64,000 nucleotides of DNA. It comes from Lytechinus pictus. Its lineage: Eukaryota > Echinodermata > Echinoidea > Temnopleuroida > Toxopneustidae. Each line of letters begins with the position of its first letter. Position 1 is the stretch's first letter. Under the pieces are notes generated by a model. The model worked only from the letters and a program-made list of their open reading frames with translations, was not told the origin of the DNA and did not search any database. This document shows positions 35,140 through 46,800 of this stretch, piece after piece. The translations under genes were made by a program, and so were the position numbers. The stretch is taken from the NCBI RefSeq assembly GCF_037042905.1, contig NC_087249.1:12087501-12151500 (forward strand). Reading direction: 5' to 3'.

Positions 35140-35380
35140 GCAGCCACTTCGCTGACGCTTTCTGGAACGTTGAAAAACTATTGTAATTGCCGGTCAAATC
35201 ACAATGAACGGATTAGAGGCCATTGTCGAAAGCTGGTGGACCGGGACAGCACGTCGTCTTAAGATCGGGACCGGACGAAAAATGGCAAAATTGCCATTTG
35301 TCAAGAGTGCAGGACGACACTGCTGTTTTGATTCACCGATAGGCTGCTTTTTTAATTATGAAGGGCTTTGCGTTAAAGAA
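35140..35380 (-). repeat. TTTCGACAAAGGCCTC family repeat, copy C
   Basis: The reverse-strand copy reads gaggccattgtcgaaagctg, gggacagcacgtcgtc, gcaggacgacactgctgttt and gattcaccgat on the plus strand, the inverse order of copy A. Confidence 0.7.
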
Positions 35381-36204
35381 AACGTCTACGAAGTGATTGC
35401 TATTAATTGCCTAAACCTCTTTTTGGATAGTGCAGTACTACAAGTTTATCTGTCTTGTTCTCTCTTCATTGGAAAAAAATATAATAGACTAAAAAAAAAA
35501 ATCTGCGGGGGACAAAAATCAAATTGATGACTGACGCACCTCCTTAAATTCAAAGTTGAGTTAAAAAGGCACGCAGATTGTATGGCTTCGATTAAATTTT
35601 GTAATTTTGCGAACGGCTTGAACACATCAATCAAATAACTCGATTTTTAGCTACAATTTTTTACTTGGGTAATACGATTTCCTGCATGTGCTGGGGAACA
35701 AATGGACAATTTCATTCAAATCCCCGCCGGCTTCCTATAAGGTGACTGACCAGGGTTTCTTGAGGGATAGGGGGAATTCTCAGATTCTGTTAAGATTAGA
35801 TACGGTTCCAACATTGGGTAAGGGGTTTTAAATTAAAATACAAAGGAATGGTGAAAATGCAATGCCATAAGAAAGGCTTAAAAAGTTTCTATAAAAATGA
35901 ATTTGGAAAATGAACAAAATAATCTAAGAAAAGTCGAAGAAAATTTCAATTTAACTAGTTTCGATTTATTCTTCCGAAAGAATATACACTATACATATAT
36001 TATTTTGTGAGCTGTATAAACATTATATGCACACAAACGAAACTAACTCAGATGTGTTTTCTTTTATGTAAGGAAGCAGACTTTGTATAATTATGATTTT
36101 TTTTCTGATTTATTATAAAGACTTCATCAAAACAAACAACAAATACGATAATTATAAAGAACGTTCGGTGTGGAGTCAGTTTCATCTGTATGACTGGAGC
36201 TTGA
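35381..36204. other. Intergenic, no gene seen
   Basis: AT-rich and non-coding. Confidence 0.5.
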
Positions 36205-36312
36205 TATCACAGTTCCACCAACAAAAGCGAATCTAGATCGATCAAACCTATCACCTTATTTTAAATGAAATACCATATCGGTCGATTCGGAGGCGGTTTC
36301 ATCGGTGTAACT
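36205..36312. mobile_element. Short MITE of the CACACCAACGAAACCGA family, diverged
   Basis: Begins cacagttccaccaacaaaag and ends ggcggtttcatcggtgtaac, with the cgatcaaacctatc core. Confidence 0.55.
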
Positions 36313-36404
36313 GCATCAGTAAGAATACAACGTGCATCGTCCCTGTGTTCTGAAGAATTTCTTCACTAGTTTCCCCTTAAATCGCGTTTAGATACTGCAT
36401 GCTC

Positions 36405-36730
36405 TCATTATACTAAAAGGAGTTTCTGCAACCGCGACACAGAACGCTTTCGGGAACAAAGATAATGTATTGTCAAGTGCCCTTTATGACATTGAAGTCT
36501 TTGTCGAGGGTTTGGTGAATCGAAACAGCAGTTGCGTCCTGGACCCAAGAAAAACGACATTATTTGCATTTTTTTTTCGTCAGCTCCGAAACGCAGGACG
36601 AAACTGCTGTTCCGATTCACCAATATTCGACAAAGACCTCCCACCTGTTCATTGTCATTTGAATTAACTTTCCAATGCATTTGCTGTGTTCGGGGGTTCG
36701 CTCTGCGTCGCAGGGTAAAAACTCCGCTTA
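36405..36730 (+). repeat. TTTCGACAAAGGCCTC family repeat, copy D
   Basis: The longest copy. It has gtctttgtcgagggtttggt, gaatcgaaacagcagttgcg and, further on, aggacgaaactgctgttccg and ttcgacaaagacctc. The two internal halves are inverted copies of each other, so the unit is itself hairpin-like. Confidence 0.7.
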
Positions 36731-36924
36731 TTTGAAACATTGAACCCAAGCGATAGTGAGTGATCGCTGTCACTGATTCAATTTTTTTTTAAATTGCTAT
36801 CCTCTCATTTTGGTGATTTTGGTGATTTTTTTGCGTTCTGGTTCTCTCCGGTCTGTCTTCTCTCTCTCTCGCTTCTCATTCTCTTTCTCTGGCCTCCCCG
36901 CCTCCTCTATTTTCCTGGTTGGGG

Positions 36925-37155
36925 ATGGGCAGTGGCGTAACAGCCGGGGGAGCCCCCCTCCCCCACCTCCTAGAGAAGACACAGTGTATTAAAAAAAAAT
37001 CAGCGGCAAAATAATAGCAGAGGGATGAAAAAAGAGGGAGGGCGAATGAAAGGGGGGATAGGAAATGCAGAAAAGGATGAAAAAAGAGAGAGGAAAGAGA
37101 AGAAAAGCGAAAGGAGGGGGAAAGGATATTGAAAGAAAAGAGGAAAGAAGACATC
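36925..37155. repeat. GGCGTAAC/G-run fragment and purine-rich tract
   Basis: agtggcgtaacagccggggg resembles the left end of the element at 23302, followed by C-rich sequence and then about 130 bp of purine-rich sequence. Confidence 0.5.
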
Positions 37156-38159
37156 GAGAAAATTTACATTTATCCTGGATGTAAAAGTACAAGAATTGTA
37201 CGTGGTATCATTAAAACCCACTTAATTTTTGCAATAATGTAGGATATCCCCAAAAATGTTTTCATTCAAAAATACCACGCTACTCATAAAGGGGAAAAAT
37301 AATTGACGTGAATAAATAATTTAGTAACGTTTTATTTGATTTTTTATTAGTTTCATTTTGTTCCTTCTCCCACTGTGAATTATCACCGCAAATGGATGAA
37401 ATGAAATAGCTCGAGACGATTGTATTCTCGTATACTAATAACAAAATATCTCCGTTTATTGTACCGAATATTATCATAAAATAATCTTCTTTTGCTCTCT
37501 CTTGATTTCTTATGGACAATGATGGAGAACTTTTGAAACGATATTAATTAAACATCGAAGTATACATGTATAGCGGGGGTGGAGGCTTGGAGGGCTTCAG
37601 CCCCCACTTTTTTTTCCATAACCGTGTACAAATAAGAAAAATTGATCGTCTGATTGTGGTTTTTGTTTGCATGGTCACACCCCCACTTTCGGCTCAGCCG
37701 CCCTACTTTCAAAACCGTTCCGCGGCCTCTGGTAAAGATTATTGACTCAAAAGGAATGAAAGCTATTTGTAACATACGTATAGGCATATACGATATATCA
37801 AACTAAAAAAACAATCTTTTCAAATTTCGCTCATTCGCTTTGCTCATACAACTCGGAATATGAATCAGGAAAAAAGAAAAAACGATTCAATGCGAAGTAA
37901 ATTTGTTAAAATATGGAGACTTATTATAGACCTAAAGTTTATTTGTTTGTACATGGTTTTCAATAGACTTTATAAACAGCGGTATATGTTATAGTGTTCA
38001 GAATACATTTAGAAAAAAAAATCATGCAAAAAAAAAGTTAATTCATACGACTTTCTGGTGAATTGACCAAGAAATCTAACGAAAGCTCGCTGGAGGCGAG
38101 GAGCAATATGAAACATGACCGCACACAATAATTGTGACCTATTGTGACGAGAACCACAG
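37156..38159. other. Intergenic, no gene seen
   Basis: Non-coding. A G/C-flanked fragment near 37572-37735 (gcgggggtggaggcttggag...cccccactttcggc) looks like another degenerate member of the G-run repeats. Confidence 0.5.
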
Positions 38160-38400
38160 AATCTCATTGGACAAAAGTTCGTTGCCACGGGATCGCTTCA
38201 CGTCATAAGCATTTGTTGACGCATGCGCACGTGTCTGAGATGTATTCATTTTTATTGTTTCGTCACGACCAAGCCTGATTCCGCTCCTTGAAGTACGCAT
38301 GCGCGTTGGGCATTGGCGCTCTCATTTGACCAAAGTTATTGTTGCGTCACGATAAAGACGCAACTTTTGCTTGTGTTCATATTCGGCTTGGCAACAAAAC
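38160..38400 (+). promoter_or_regulatory. Likely TATA-less promoter of the coiled-coil kinase gene
   Basis: This CpG-containing stretch stands out from its AT-rich surroundings. It has two NRF1-like GCATGCGC sites (38221-38230 cgcatgcgcac and 38296-38305 cgcatgcgcg) and two inverted CCAAT boxes (ATTGG at 38166 and 38312). A CRE-like acgtcat lies at 38200, and gcgtcacg words near 38261 and 38344. No TATA box is visible. Factor assignments come from consensus matching only. Confidence 0.55.
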
Positions 38401-38529
38401 TTCACAATGATATATGCAGCATAGTAGCAAATGCGTTTAGCTAGCACCTTATCGAAACTTAACGAAACATTGACGTTTTGAACGTTGATTTTAGTTAATC
38501 ATTGTACGGAAAGCATTGTGACATTGCAG
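38401..38529 (+). other. Probable 5' UTR exon of the coiled-coil kinase gene
   Basis: The sequence before cattgcag|gtaatgtg offers a good donor just downstream of the promoter and upstream of the coding exon at 38788. The left edge is a guess, since the transcription start cannot be read from sequence. Confidence 0.45.
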
Positions 38530-38788
38530 GTAATGTGATATCTAAAATATATACCGGTTAGATTTTTTTTTTGTTGTTGTTGGAAGTGATTCCGTTCTTT
38601 ACACCTTATTTCGTCATTACTTCTTCACATTTGATCATGATGATGATGGTATTTATTATCTTTTTAACGGTTATGAGCTTTATGCTACTGATGACGAAAA
38701 ATTAAAGTATCGATTATGTTATAATACATTTCAATAAACTGTGAATGATTTCCAGCTCATTTTCTAATTTTAAACTTTGTTTTTCAGA

Positions 38789-41183
38789 ATGAGTGGTGTC
38801 GCAGAAAAACAGAAGAAAACCCTTCCTCCTCTGCGAAGTAGAGTGAGGAAGATGGGTGATACCAACCTACCCAATATGAAGGGACAGCTGAGTGCACGAC
38901 CTGCGGATTCATTCAAATCAAAGAAAATCCGTGGCGAAGTAAGTTAACAAATTAAAATTGAAAAATTCGTTCTCTTAGTTGTTTTTTTCTGCAAAATAAA
39001 TGATTTCATTTTAAATAATAGAATGACAGAAAATACTTAACATATTCAAAATGACAAATAGAAAGGGGGATATGCAGAGGGAAATGGTGGCTCAGTGGTA
39101 GAGCGCCCGCCTCATGAACGGGAGGTCGTGGGTTCGATCCCCGGCCGAGTCATACCAAAGACTTTAAAAATGGGACCTTCTGCCTTCTTGTCAGGCGCTC
39201 GACGTATGAGAATGGAGAAGGGTAATAATAACATAATATGTTATGCAGGGCCCGCTGGAAGAACAGCTTACAGCTGAGATTGGCTACCCTAGGAAAATAA
39301 GAGTTATTATTATTATTATAAACAGAAAGAAAGGGAGAGAGAGATAAAATTATCAATGTTAAAGTTGTTCATGCATGGTGAATAATGACGACGATGATGA
39401 TGATGGCGGTGGGGATGATGAAGATGGCGATGAAGATGATGATTATAGTGGTTGTGGTGGTGGTGACGATGGTGATGATGATAATCATTTCGCTGCTGTA
39501 ACGTGACGGGTTTAGGACATACCAATCTGGTATCTGATAATTTTGTCCCGACAGCACGTGACACTATTGATGAAATTCCTTCAAGAATCATTTGATCTTG
39601 AGCCTTCAACCACCCCGGCAGATACGGTCTGTAAACTAAGACTAAAGATGTCAAGTACAGACAACAAGATCAAGTGGATGACAGAACAGCTTAAGGTATA
39701 AACTCCAAGCTTGTAGAAATGAATTTAAGAAATTTTGAAATATTTAGAAATAGTCCGGGGGTAATTCGCATTAAACGTTGGATCGAACATGCTTGGGAAT
39801 CACAAGTAAATGATTTAAGTAGATTTACATTTATTTATTCAACCATTGTTAAAACAAAAAAATGTTACTTCTAAACTTATGAAATTCTATGTAAATTGTT
39901 AAGTTGCAATATAATTTTTCAGTACATTTTCAGAAAAACAGAAATTTCGAATAATAGATAAATAAATAAATAAATAAATAAATAGATGAATAAAAAGATA
40001 GATAAATAAATAAATACGTAAATAAATGAATGAATGAATAAATAGATAGATAGATAGATAGATAAATAAATAAATAAGTAAATAAATGAATGAATGAATG
40101 AATAAATGAATAAATTGAGACTTGTTCTGGAATTATTATTTCTTTTTTATTCAAAGGGGAACGAGGTCCTCTTAAAGACCTGCAAAGACATTGCTGGAGT
40201 ATCCGGTCATCATTCTCCAGACGGTCTTGCTAATTACTTTAGCTCAACATGGAGCAGACAGCGCCACGTCATAAAAAAGCTTCAGAATAAGATCCAGGTA
40301 AAATAACAAAATAAAAATCTATAATTATTTTCTTATATTGATCATAAAAATCATTTCTTAATTTGTGTGTTGTCATCTCAGCTAGAAAGTCAATATCAAG
40401 AACAAAAGTGGCGTGATATAGTGTCTTGAGGGGCAAATAAAGGGACATTTGTGAAATAAGGTGGAAAAAAGAAAATCTTGAAGTAACATTTACATTTTAA
40501 TGAATTTATAAATACTACTGAGCAGAATAAGGCGTAATCATAAATTATTATATTTTAAAACGTTTTTAACGCAATTATGCTATCAGCATTTTAATAATCT
40601 TGTAGTGTTTTTTGTTTACTTTTTGTTTACTTTTTAGGAACTGAAAGAGAATGGCCACACTCTTTCAACCGAAGGCCCCATAGAAAATCTTAAAGGGTCT
40701 GTCTTGGTAAGAGAGGTTAAAATACTGTTAATTTACCTATAAAGAAAGATAGATAAATAGTTAGATAGATAGATATATAGATAGAAAGAAAGATAGATAA
40801 ATAGATAGATACACGCTTAAAAATTAAGTGTTGAATCGAACATGGAAAAGTGCTGAAATAAGAAAACCCTATAAAGTGTGATAAATCTTCAGATTGTTCA
40901 GCGGTTTTAAAATAATGCAGAAAAAAATAAATGGAAAACACGAATAATGAATCAAACCATTAAGATTTTTAATAAAGATTTCTTTATCCTGTTTTAATAG
41001 TTCTCATTATTGAAGACGAATAATTTGTTTTATGAGCAGGATCTTGCTGGAGCGATGGACGTGGACACATCCAACTCAAACATCTCAACCATAGTCAAAG
41101 AGATGAAAGACACCTTCACATCAATGAAGAATGACGTCATCAATCTCAAGGACATGGTCAAGGTCAAGAAGGAGGAGATAAAG
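38789..41183 (+). CDS. Coiled-coil kinase, coding exons 1-5 (N-terminus and head, residues 1-215)
   Basis: The ATG follows the acceptor ttttcag by one base, and no in-frame alternative is nearer the next exon. Residues 1-50 are basic and Ser/Pro-containing (KKTLPPLRSRVRKMGDTNLP; ARPADSFKSKKIRGE), with a T-N-L-P tetrapeptide of EB1-binding type. Exons 2 and 3 (47 codons each) encode a more globular-looking head containing KLRLKMSSTDNKIKWMTEQL and CKDIAGVSGHHSPDGLANYF, which I cannot assign to a family. Exons 4 and 5 turn into Lys/Glu-rich helix. The introns hold a SINE and three tetranucleotide or trinucleotide repeats. Confidence 0.8.
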
Positions 41184-43837
41184 GTATAAAATATATCTCA
41201 TTCAAAGAGAGAAAGAGAGAGAGAGAGAGATACATGTATATATTTTGATTTTATAGCGATAACAGACATAATACACATGATGATGTTAATTTATTATGAT
41301 CATATCGTAAAAACGGATAGTATGATAAATCTAGAAGATAACTTTTGTGATTTTTTTTTCTCTTTTGGCAGAATGTCCAGGATCTTGAGAAGACGAACAC
41401 CAATCGAATCGTCGAACTCGAGAAAGAAATGGACGATCTCAAGAAAAGGAACAACTATCTGACCCTTGACCTGGAGGTAATATAGTTTTCTTTTTAAAAA
41501 TACTTACAATATTTACAGCAGAAACAGATAATCAAAATAGTATCAATCAGATTCAGAGACTGCTCTGAAAAATCTCACTCTTCATTAACAATGATTAACT
41601 AATAATCTTTTATTTCACAATGATAGCAATCCCAAGAAAAACTCAAGTCAGCTACCAACCTTGTCAGCGATCTGGAACACAAGATCCGTGATCTTCAAAT
41701 TGGCAACGACAGGAAAGCACTTGAAATCGAGGTGAGAATAACGATTCTTACAAAGGAGGAAAGGCCGAGCCATCTATAATAAGCTTGCGAAATGAATGAT
41801 ATAAACTGTGACAACCCCCCCCCCCAACAAACAAAATGGTGATTTTTCTTGTAGGCCTACGTAAGATGTTTTATTTTAAATCGTTTATGTTTTTGAAAAT
41901 TTGACTAGTAGATGCTTGATTGTTTATAAAAAAAGAAATGTCTCAAGTTATTATACGGTGGTAGTGAAATATAAATGGATTAATACAGAACATTGAAATT
42001 AAATTGTCTCTATCAATTTCATTTCATTTTCAAGGGTTTGCTTCAGCGCTACGAGGAAGCCGGAGAAATTGTTTCAAACCTTCAAACAGAGCTGGATGAT
42101 ACAAAACAACTTAACCAGTTCCTTAATCTACAGATCAAGGTATACATGACATATCAACAATCTTATTATACTGTATAAATGATAACTTAAAAAAACATAA
42201 GAAAAGTCGAAAAGAAAACGGGAGAGGCTGTGAAACTGTGAAACTGATGATAAATTCTTAAGCGTTTCTATATAGAAACAATTCACATAATATTTTGTAA
42301 TGTTATAAAACCCAACTCCTATACAATGACATTTGATAAGTGGAAAATACTATCCTGAATCTCCTGAAAGAAAAACGACACATTAAGTGTAATTAATTAT
42401 TTCTCCTTTCTGATATTTTTCAGGCATCAGAAAATGCCAAGGTAGACGACGTTGCCAACTGGGAGCAACAAAAGAAGGAACTGGAATCACAACTTGAGGT
42501 AAAGATAAACAAACCCACTTTTGTTTGGGATTCTTCTCTTTTATTTCTTTATCTTCGCTTATTCCGTGAATGTTAAATTTTTCACTTCAGAGCCTGACTG
42601 AATTAATTCCTACCTATTCAATATCAGCATGCTGTTGCCCTTTTCCCCCCAGAGCCTGCGGACAGCTGAATTTCAGACAAACGCTCAAGTTCTGTCTCTC
42701 AAACTGGAACTTGGTGATATGAAAGTTCAGAAAGATGGCGCACTTGAAGCGTTGAAGGTATTTCAGAAATACTGTATTTATTCAGTTTATATGGTATAAT
42801 AATAAACTTTAGAAATAATGAATCTTGAGTAAATTCTAACGAATTCAGACACACAAAAAAAAGAACAGGGACTATATTTAATTGTGATGAATCATTCGGA
42901 TCTCATAGATCTTTGTTTTTTTTTCACAATAAAGTAATCTTTAGAAATTAACATTAAATAATAGAATAATAGAAATACATAAAAATTGTTTCCAATTACG
43001 AGGCAAAAGCAAGCAACAAGTTGCTGTAATGAAAAATTAAAGACATTAATATCAGGAAATCATAATCTAACTTGACTACAAATTGCTTTATTGTAATGCT
43101 AATGAAAGCATATTATTTTAATAAAAAGGCAGGAAACTTTAACAGTTCATCTGAACACTTTCACTTATTATTTTCATCCATCTTTATGTGAATAGAAACT
43201 CCAAGTGAACGAGCCTAAAAAAGACAATCATATCTTAGAGCTGGAGAAAGAAATCGCCATCTTGCAGAGAGAAAAACTAGAACTGGAGACAATATTTGAG
43301 GTATTATCAAGTAATTCAATTATTTCATGATGGAAGAGATTGAGATAGAAATGAAGAGAAGAGAAAGTAAGAGGTATACGAGAGAGGCGGAGAGAAAAAG
43401 AGAGAGAAAAAAAAGAAACAGAGAGGGTGAGAGAGAGAGAGAGGGGGTGAGGGGTTGAATTGAAAATTAATGAATAATAGAGGGAGAAAGGAGTCTATTT
43501 ATTTATTTATTTATTCTCGAATATTATTTTAAACAGGGTGGCCTTATCAGCAAAAAAAATACAATATAAAAACATAGTAACCGGACATTATATGAGATAC
43601 AGAAAAAACCCAAAACAATAAAAAAAGGTAAAATATACGAGAATATGTTACGAGAAGAAACAAATGGCAAGATAAATATATAAATATGTGAAATACAAAA
43701 ATTAAAAGCTGGTTTTCCTGAGGGTTCTGTTATTATTATAAAAAAACCTTGAAAATTAATGAGTGATTGTTAAAAAATAAGAATCAGTAAACAAAAATCA
43801 GTAAAAAAATTAGACCCCCAAAAAAGAGAGAAGGAGA

Positions 43838-43872
<35 letters not shown>

Positions 43873-46800
43873 AAGAAAGAAAGAAAGAAAAAAAGAAAGA
43901 AAGAAAAAAGATGAGAGCACCAGATTTATAGATAAAATTCAATTATGCAATTAAAATGCAATTAGATAAATAAAAATCGTAATATGTGATTAATTTTTAC
44001 TCAATCAACTTCAGAGCCTGAAATCAAAGGACTCCAAGACAGAGCATCCCAAATCTGAGTCACGTGATCACAATACTACAGAGTTCTCTTGGAAGAGCGG
44101 TTATGACTTCACAACACCAAAGGTACGTGTACCCAAATAATTTCCATCATTTCATGTATATAAAATTTGATACAAAAAATAACCTGATTTTAATTGAGTA
44201 TCATTAATAATGAAATGTATTAATAAAACACTGTAACTCTTGTTTCATGTATAGGCTCATGACCGAACAGAGAGTAAAGGTAGCAGCCTTGTTTTGACTT
44301 TGGAAAGAAAGATCTCGGATCTGGAACAGGAGAAGAAAGATCTAACTTCACAACTCCAGGTAAAATGGTTTTCTTTTGACTTGTGTAATAGATTGGGTGG
44401 TTTAGTTTAGTAGTTAAATAATTAGAATTTAGAATAAGGAATGCATCGTAATAATGACTTGTGTACAATAAGTGAAATGTATGATATTGCCAGTTTCTTG
44501 ATTTTTTGGGGAGAAATATCTGTTGTTTAGAAATGTAATCACTCCCCCCCCCCCATTAAAAGCAAATTTGATTAAATTGTATCGAAATGCCAATAAGCAC
44601 TTCGCACTTTTTTCTCTTTCTTTTTAGAACCACCAGGGAAATGATCAAGCCAGCAACAACAATGTGCTGGTAGAAAGAAAAGTCGTTGAGTTGCTCAGAC
44701 AAAAATCAGAACTAGGTCAACAACTCAAGGTAATCATCCTAACCTATAATTACAATTATAAACATTATTTCCCTCTATACAGCTCTTTTATTTCGTATGT
44801 TTTCATTAAAAGTTATTAAATATAAGTGCAAGTATTTTACTATTTTCATATATTATTCAACCTAATAGCTGAGGAAATTTATCTTTTCGCAAAAAAAATA
44901 ATGTTAAATCGAAAGGTTAAGTCCGTTTATCATAATTTGGTATTAACAAGCTGCAAATCATGACGTCATCATTACTGATTTTCTCTTTTTCTTGTCTCCT
45001 TTTAGCGCTTGAATCAAGAGAAAGACAATCTGATCTCACAGCATGAAACTGATATCAACCAGATCGAGAAAAAGAAAGAAAATTTGGCAAAACTCCTCAA
45101 GGTATAGCTACGTTTTATTTCCTTTATGCTCACTTTACAGTAGAAAATCAATTCAATATAGACTCTAGATGTGAATTTGTATTTCTATATAAATGGAGAA
45201 AGAAGATGGCAATATGTTTTCTAATGACCTACGTTCAGATACAGTAACACTTTAACAACTGCCTTACCGAATTTAGAATAACAGCAAAATTTACTACATA
45301 ATAGCGGAAAGAAGTGTACATGTAAATTATTTTCATATTTGTTTTTTTTTTTAATGAAAACTTGTTTCCAAACACCTTTAAATCAAATTATTATTTGTTT
45401 TATTTCGTCATACAGGGTTTGATCAATCAACGTCATGAATCCATCTCTTTGATTCAGAAATGTGCTGATCAGTATGAAACAACCGATCTCCTACTCAGGC
45501 GTACTACGGAACGATTACAAGTAGGCAATCTTTGTTTTAAACTCTCTAGAAAGACACGATTTGAATATAAAACCGAATAAATTATATAACAATAAGGAGA
45601 AGAACATGAAAAGAAAAACACACAAAAATAATAACAACGAAGAAGATGCAATATAAATGAGGGGATAAAAACAAAGGGAAAATTGAATGAACTGATAAGA
45701 GAAAAATAAATTACGTGTAATAAAAAAGTATAATGAACACTAAAAAGTAATTAAATCATTGTTTTACTGCTTTTACACAGTCCTCATTGCGGGAGAAATC
45801 AGATCTTTTTGAAGAAAAACTCCGCAATGAAAGTAAGGTTTCTCATCTCAAATCGGGCCTAAAACATCTCAAGACAAAACTCAAGGTAAGAGTGGAAAAA
45901 CTGGGAAGTCAAGAAAAAGTATTTATTCTTGATAATGAATATGTGTAATTGAAACATCGTCGTATTAATTACCAACAATATCCGAGCATGATTCTGACCG
46001 AAAGGGGGAAAATATCTTTTAACATTAGAATTAGCAAATCTATATAAATGGATAATCAAAAGTACATTTAAACATTACAGTTGATAATAACTTAATCTTA
46101 TATAGCGCTTTTTCATGAGATCCATGCGAAAGAAAGTACTATTTGATCATTTCAAATCTTAATTTCAGGATGAAAAGGCGAAACATCGAATGACGACCAA
46201 GAATATATTTCGCAAGAAGAAGATCACCAACCCAGACGTAACCCAAGAGGTAAAAATCATTCTTAAATTCATTTGTTTTTAGAAAAAAAGGGTATTTGAA
46301 TTTGAGCATTAGTCAACAGTTATAATCTACAATATATATAAAAATTGAATTGTACCGAAGTTGGCATGTATCGTATTGTAGAAACAAAAGTGGTCTTGTC
46401 TCGTCTGTATTATTAGGCGTCATCAGGAAGTTGCCTCATCATTTTCATTTAAATATCAAGCTCTCATTACTAATGATAAGATTTGTATTCGATATCTTAC
46501 AGTATTTTTGCTATGTAAGTTGAGAATGATAATATAAGCGTTAAAACATGGTAAACAAAGAAATAAAACTAAAATATTTTACAGGATGATGGAAAGATTA
46601 CAGCCTTGACTCAAGAAATTGAGAAGCTTCAAGAAAAGATCGCTGACTTGAAAACCAAAATGACTGAAATCTCCAAAGAATTGGAACAAAGTCATCAAGA
46701 GTGTGAGGTAACTTGAATCATTCTAATATCCATAATCATAATAATGTTGATAATTATTGCCTTTATATTGTGCTTAAGACATGGTAACGACGTGACATTG

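Noticed and set aside
39083-39160. Functional tRNA-Met(CAT)
   Set aside because: The anticodon-stem closing pair and the T-stem do not pair, and a SINE body with ATT tail follows directly.
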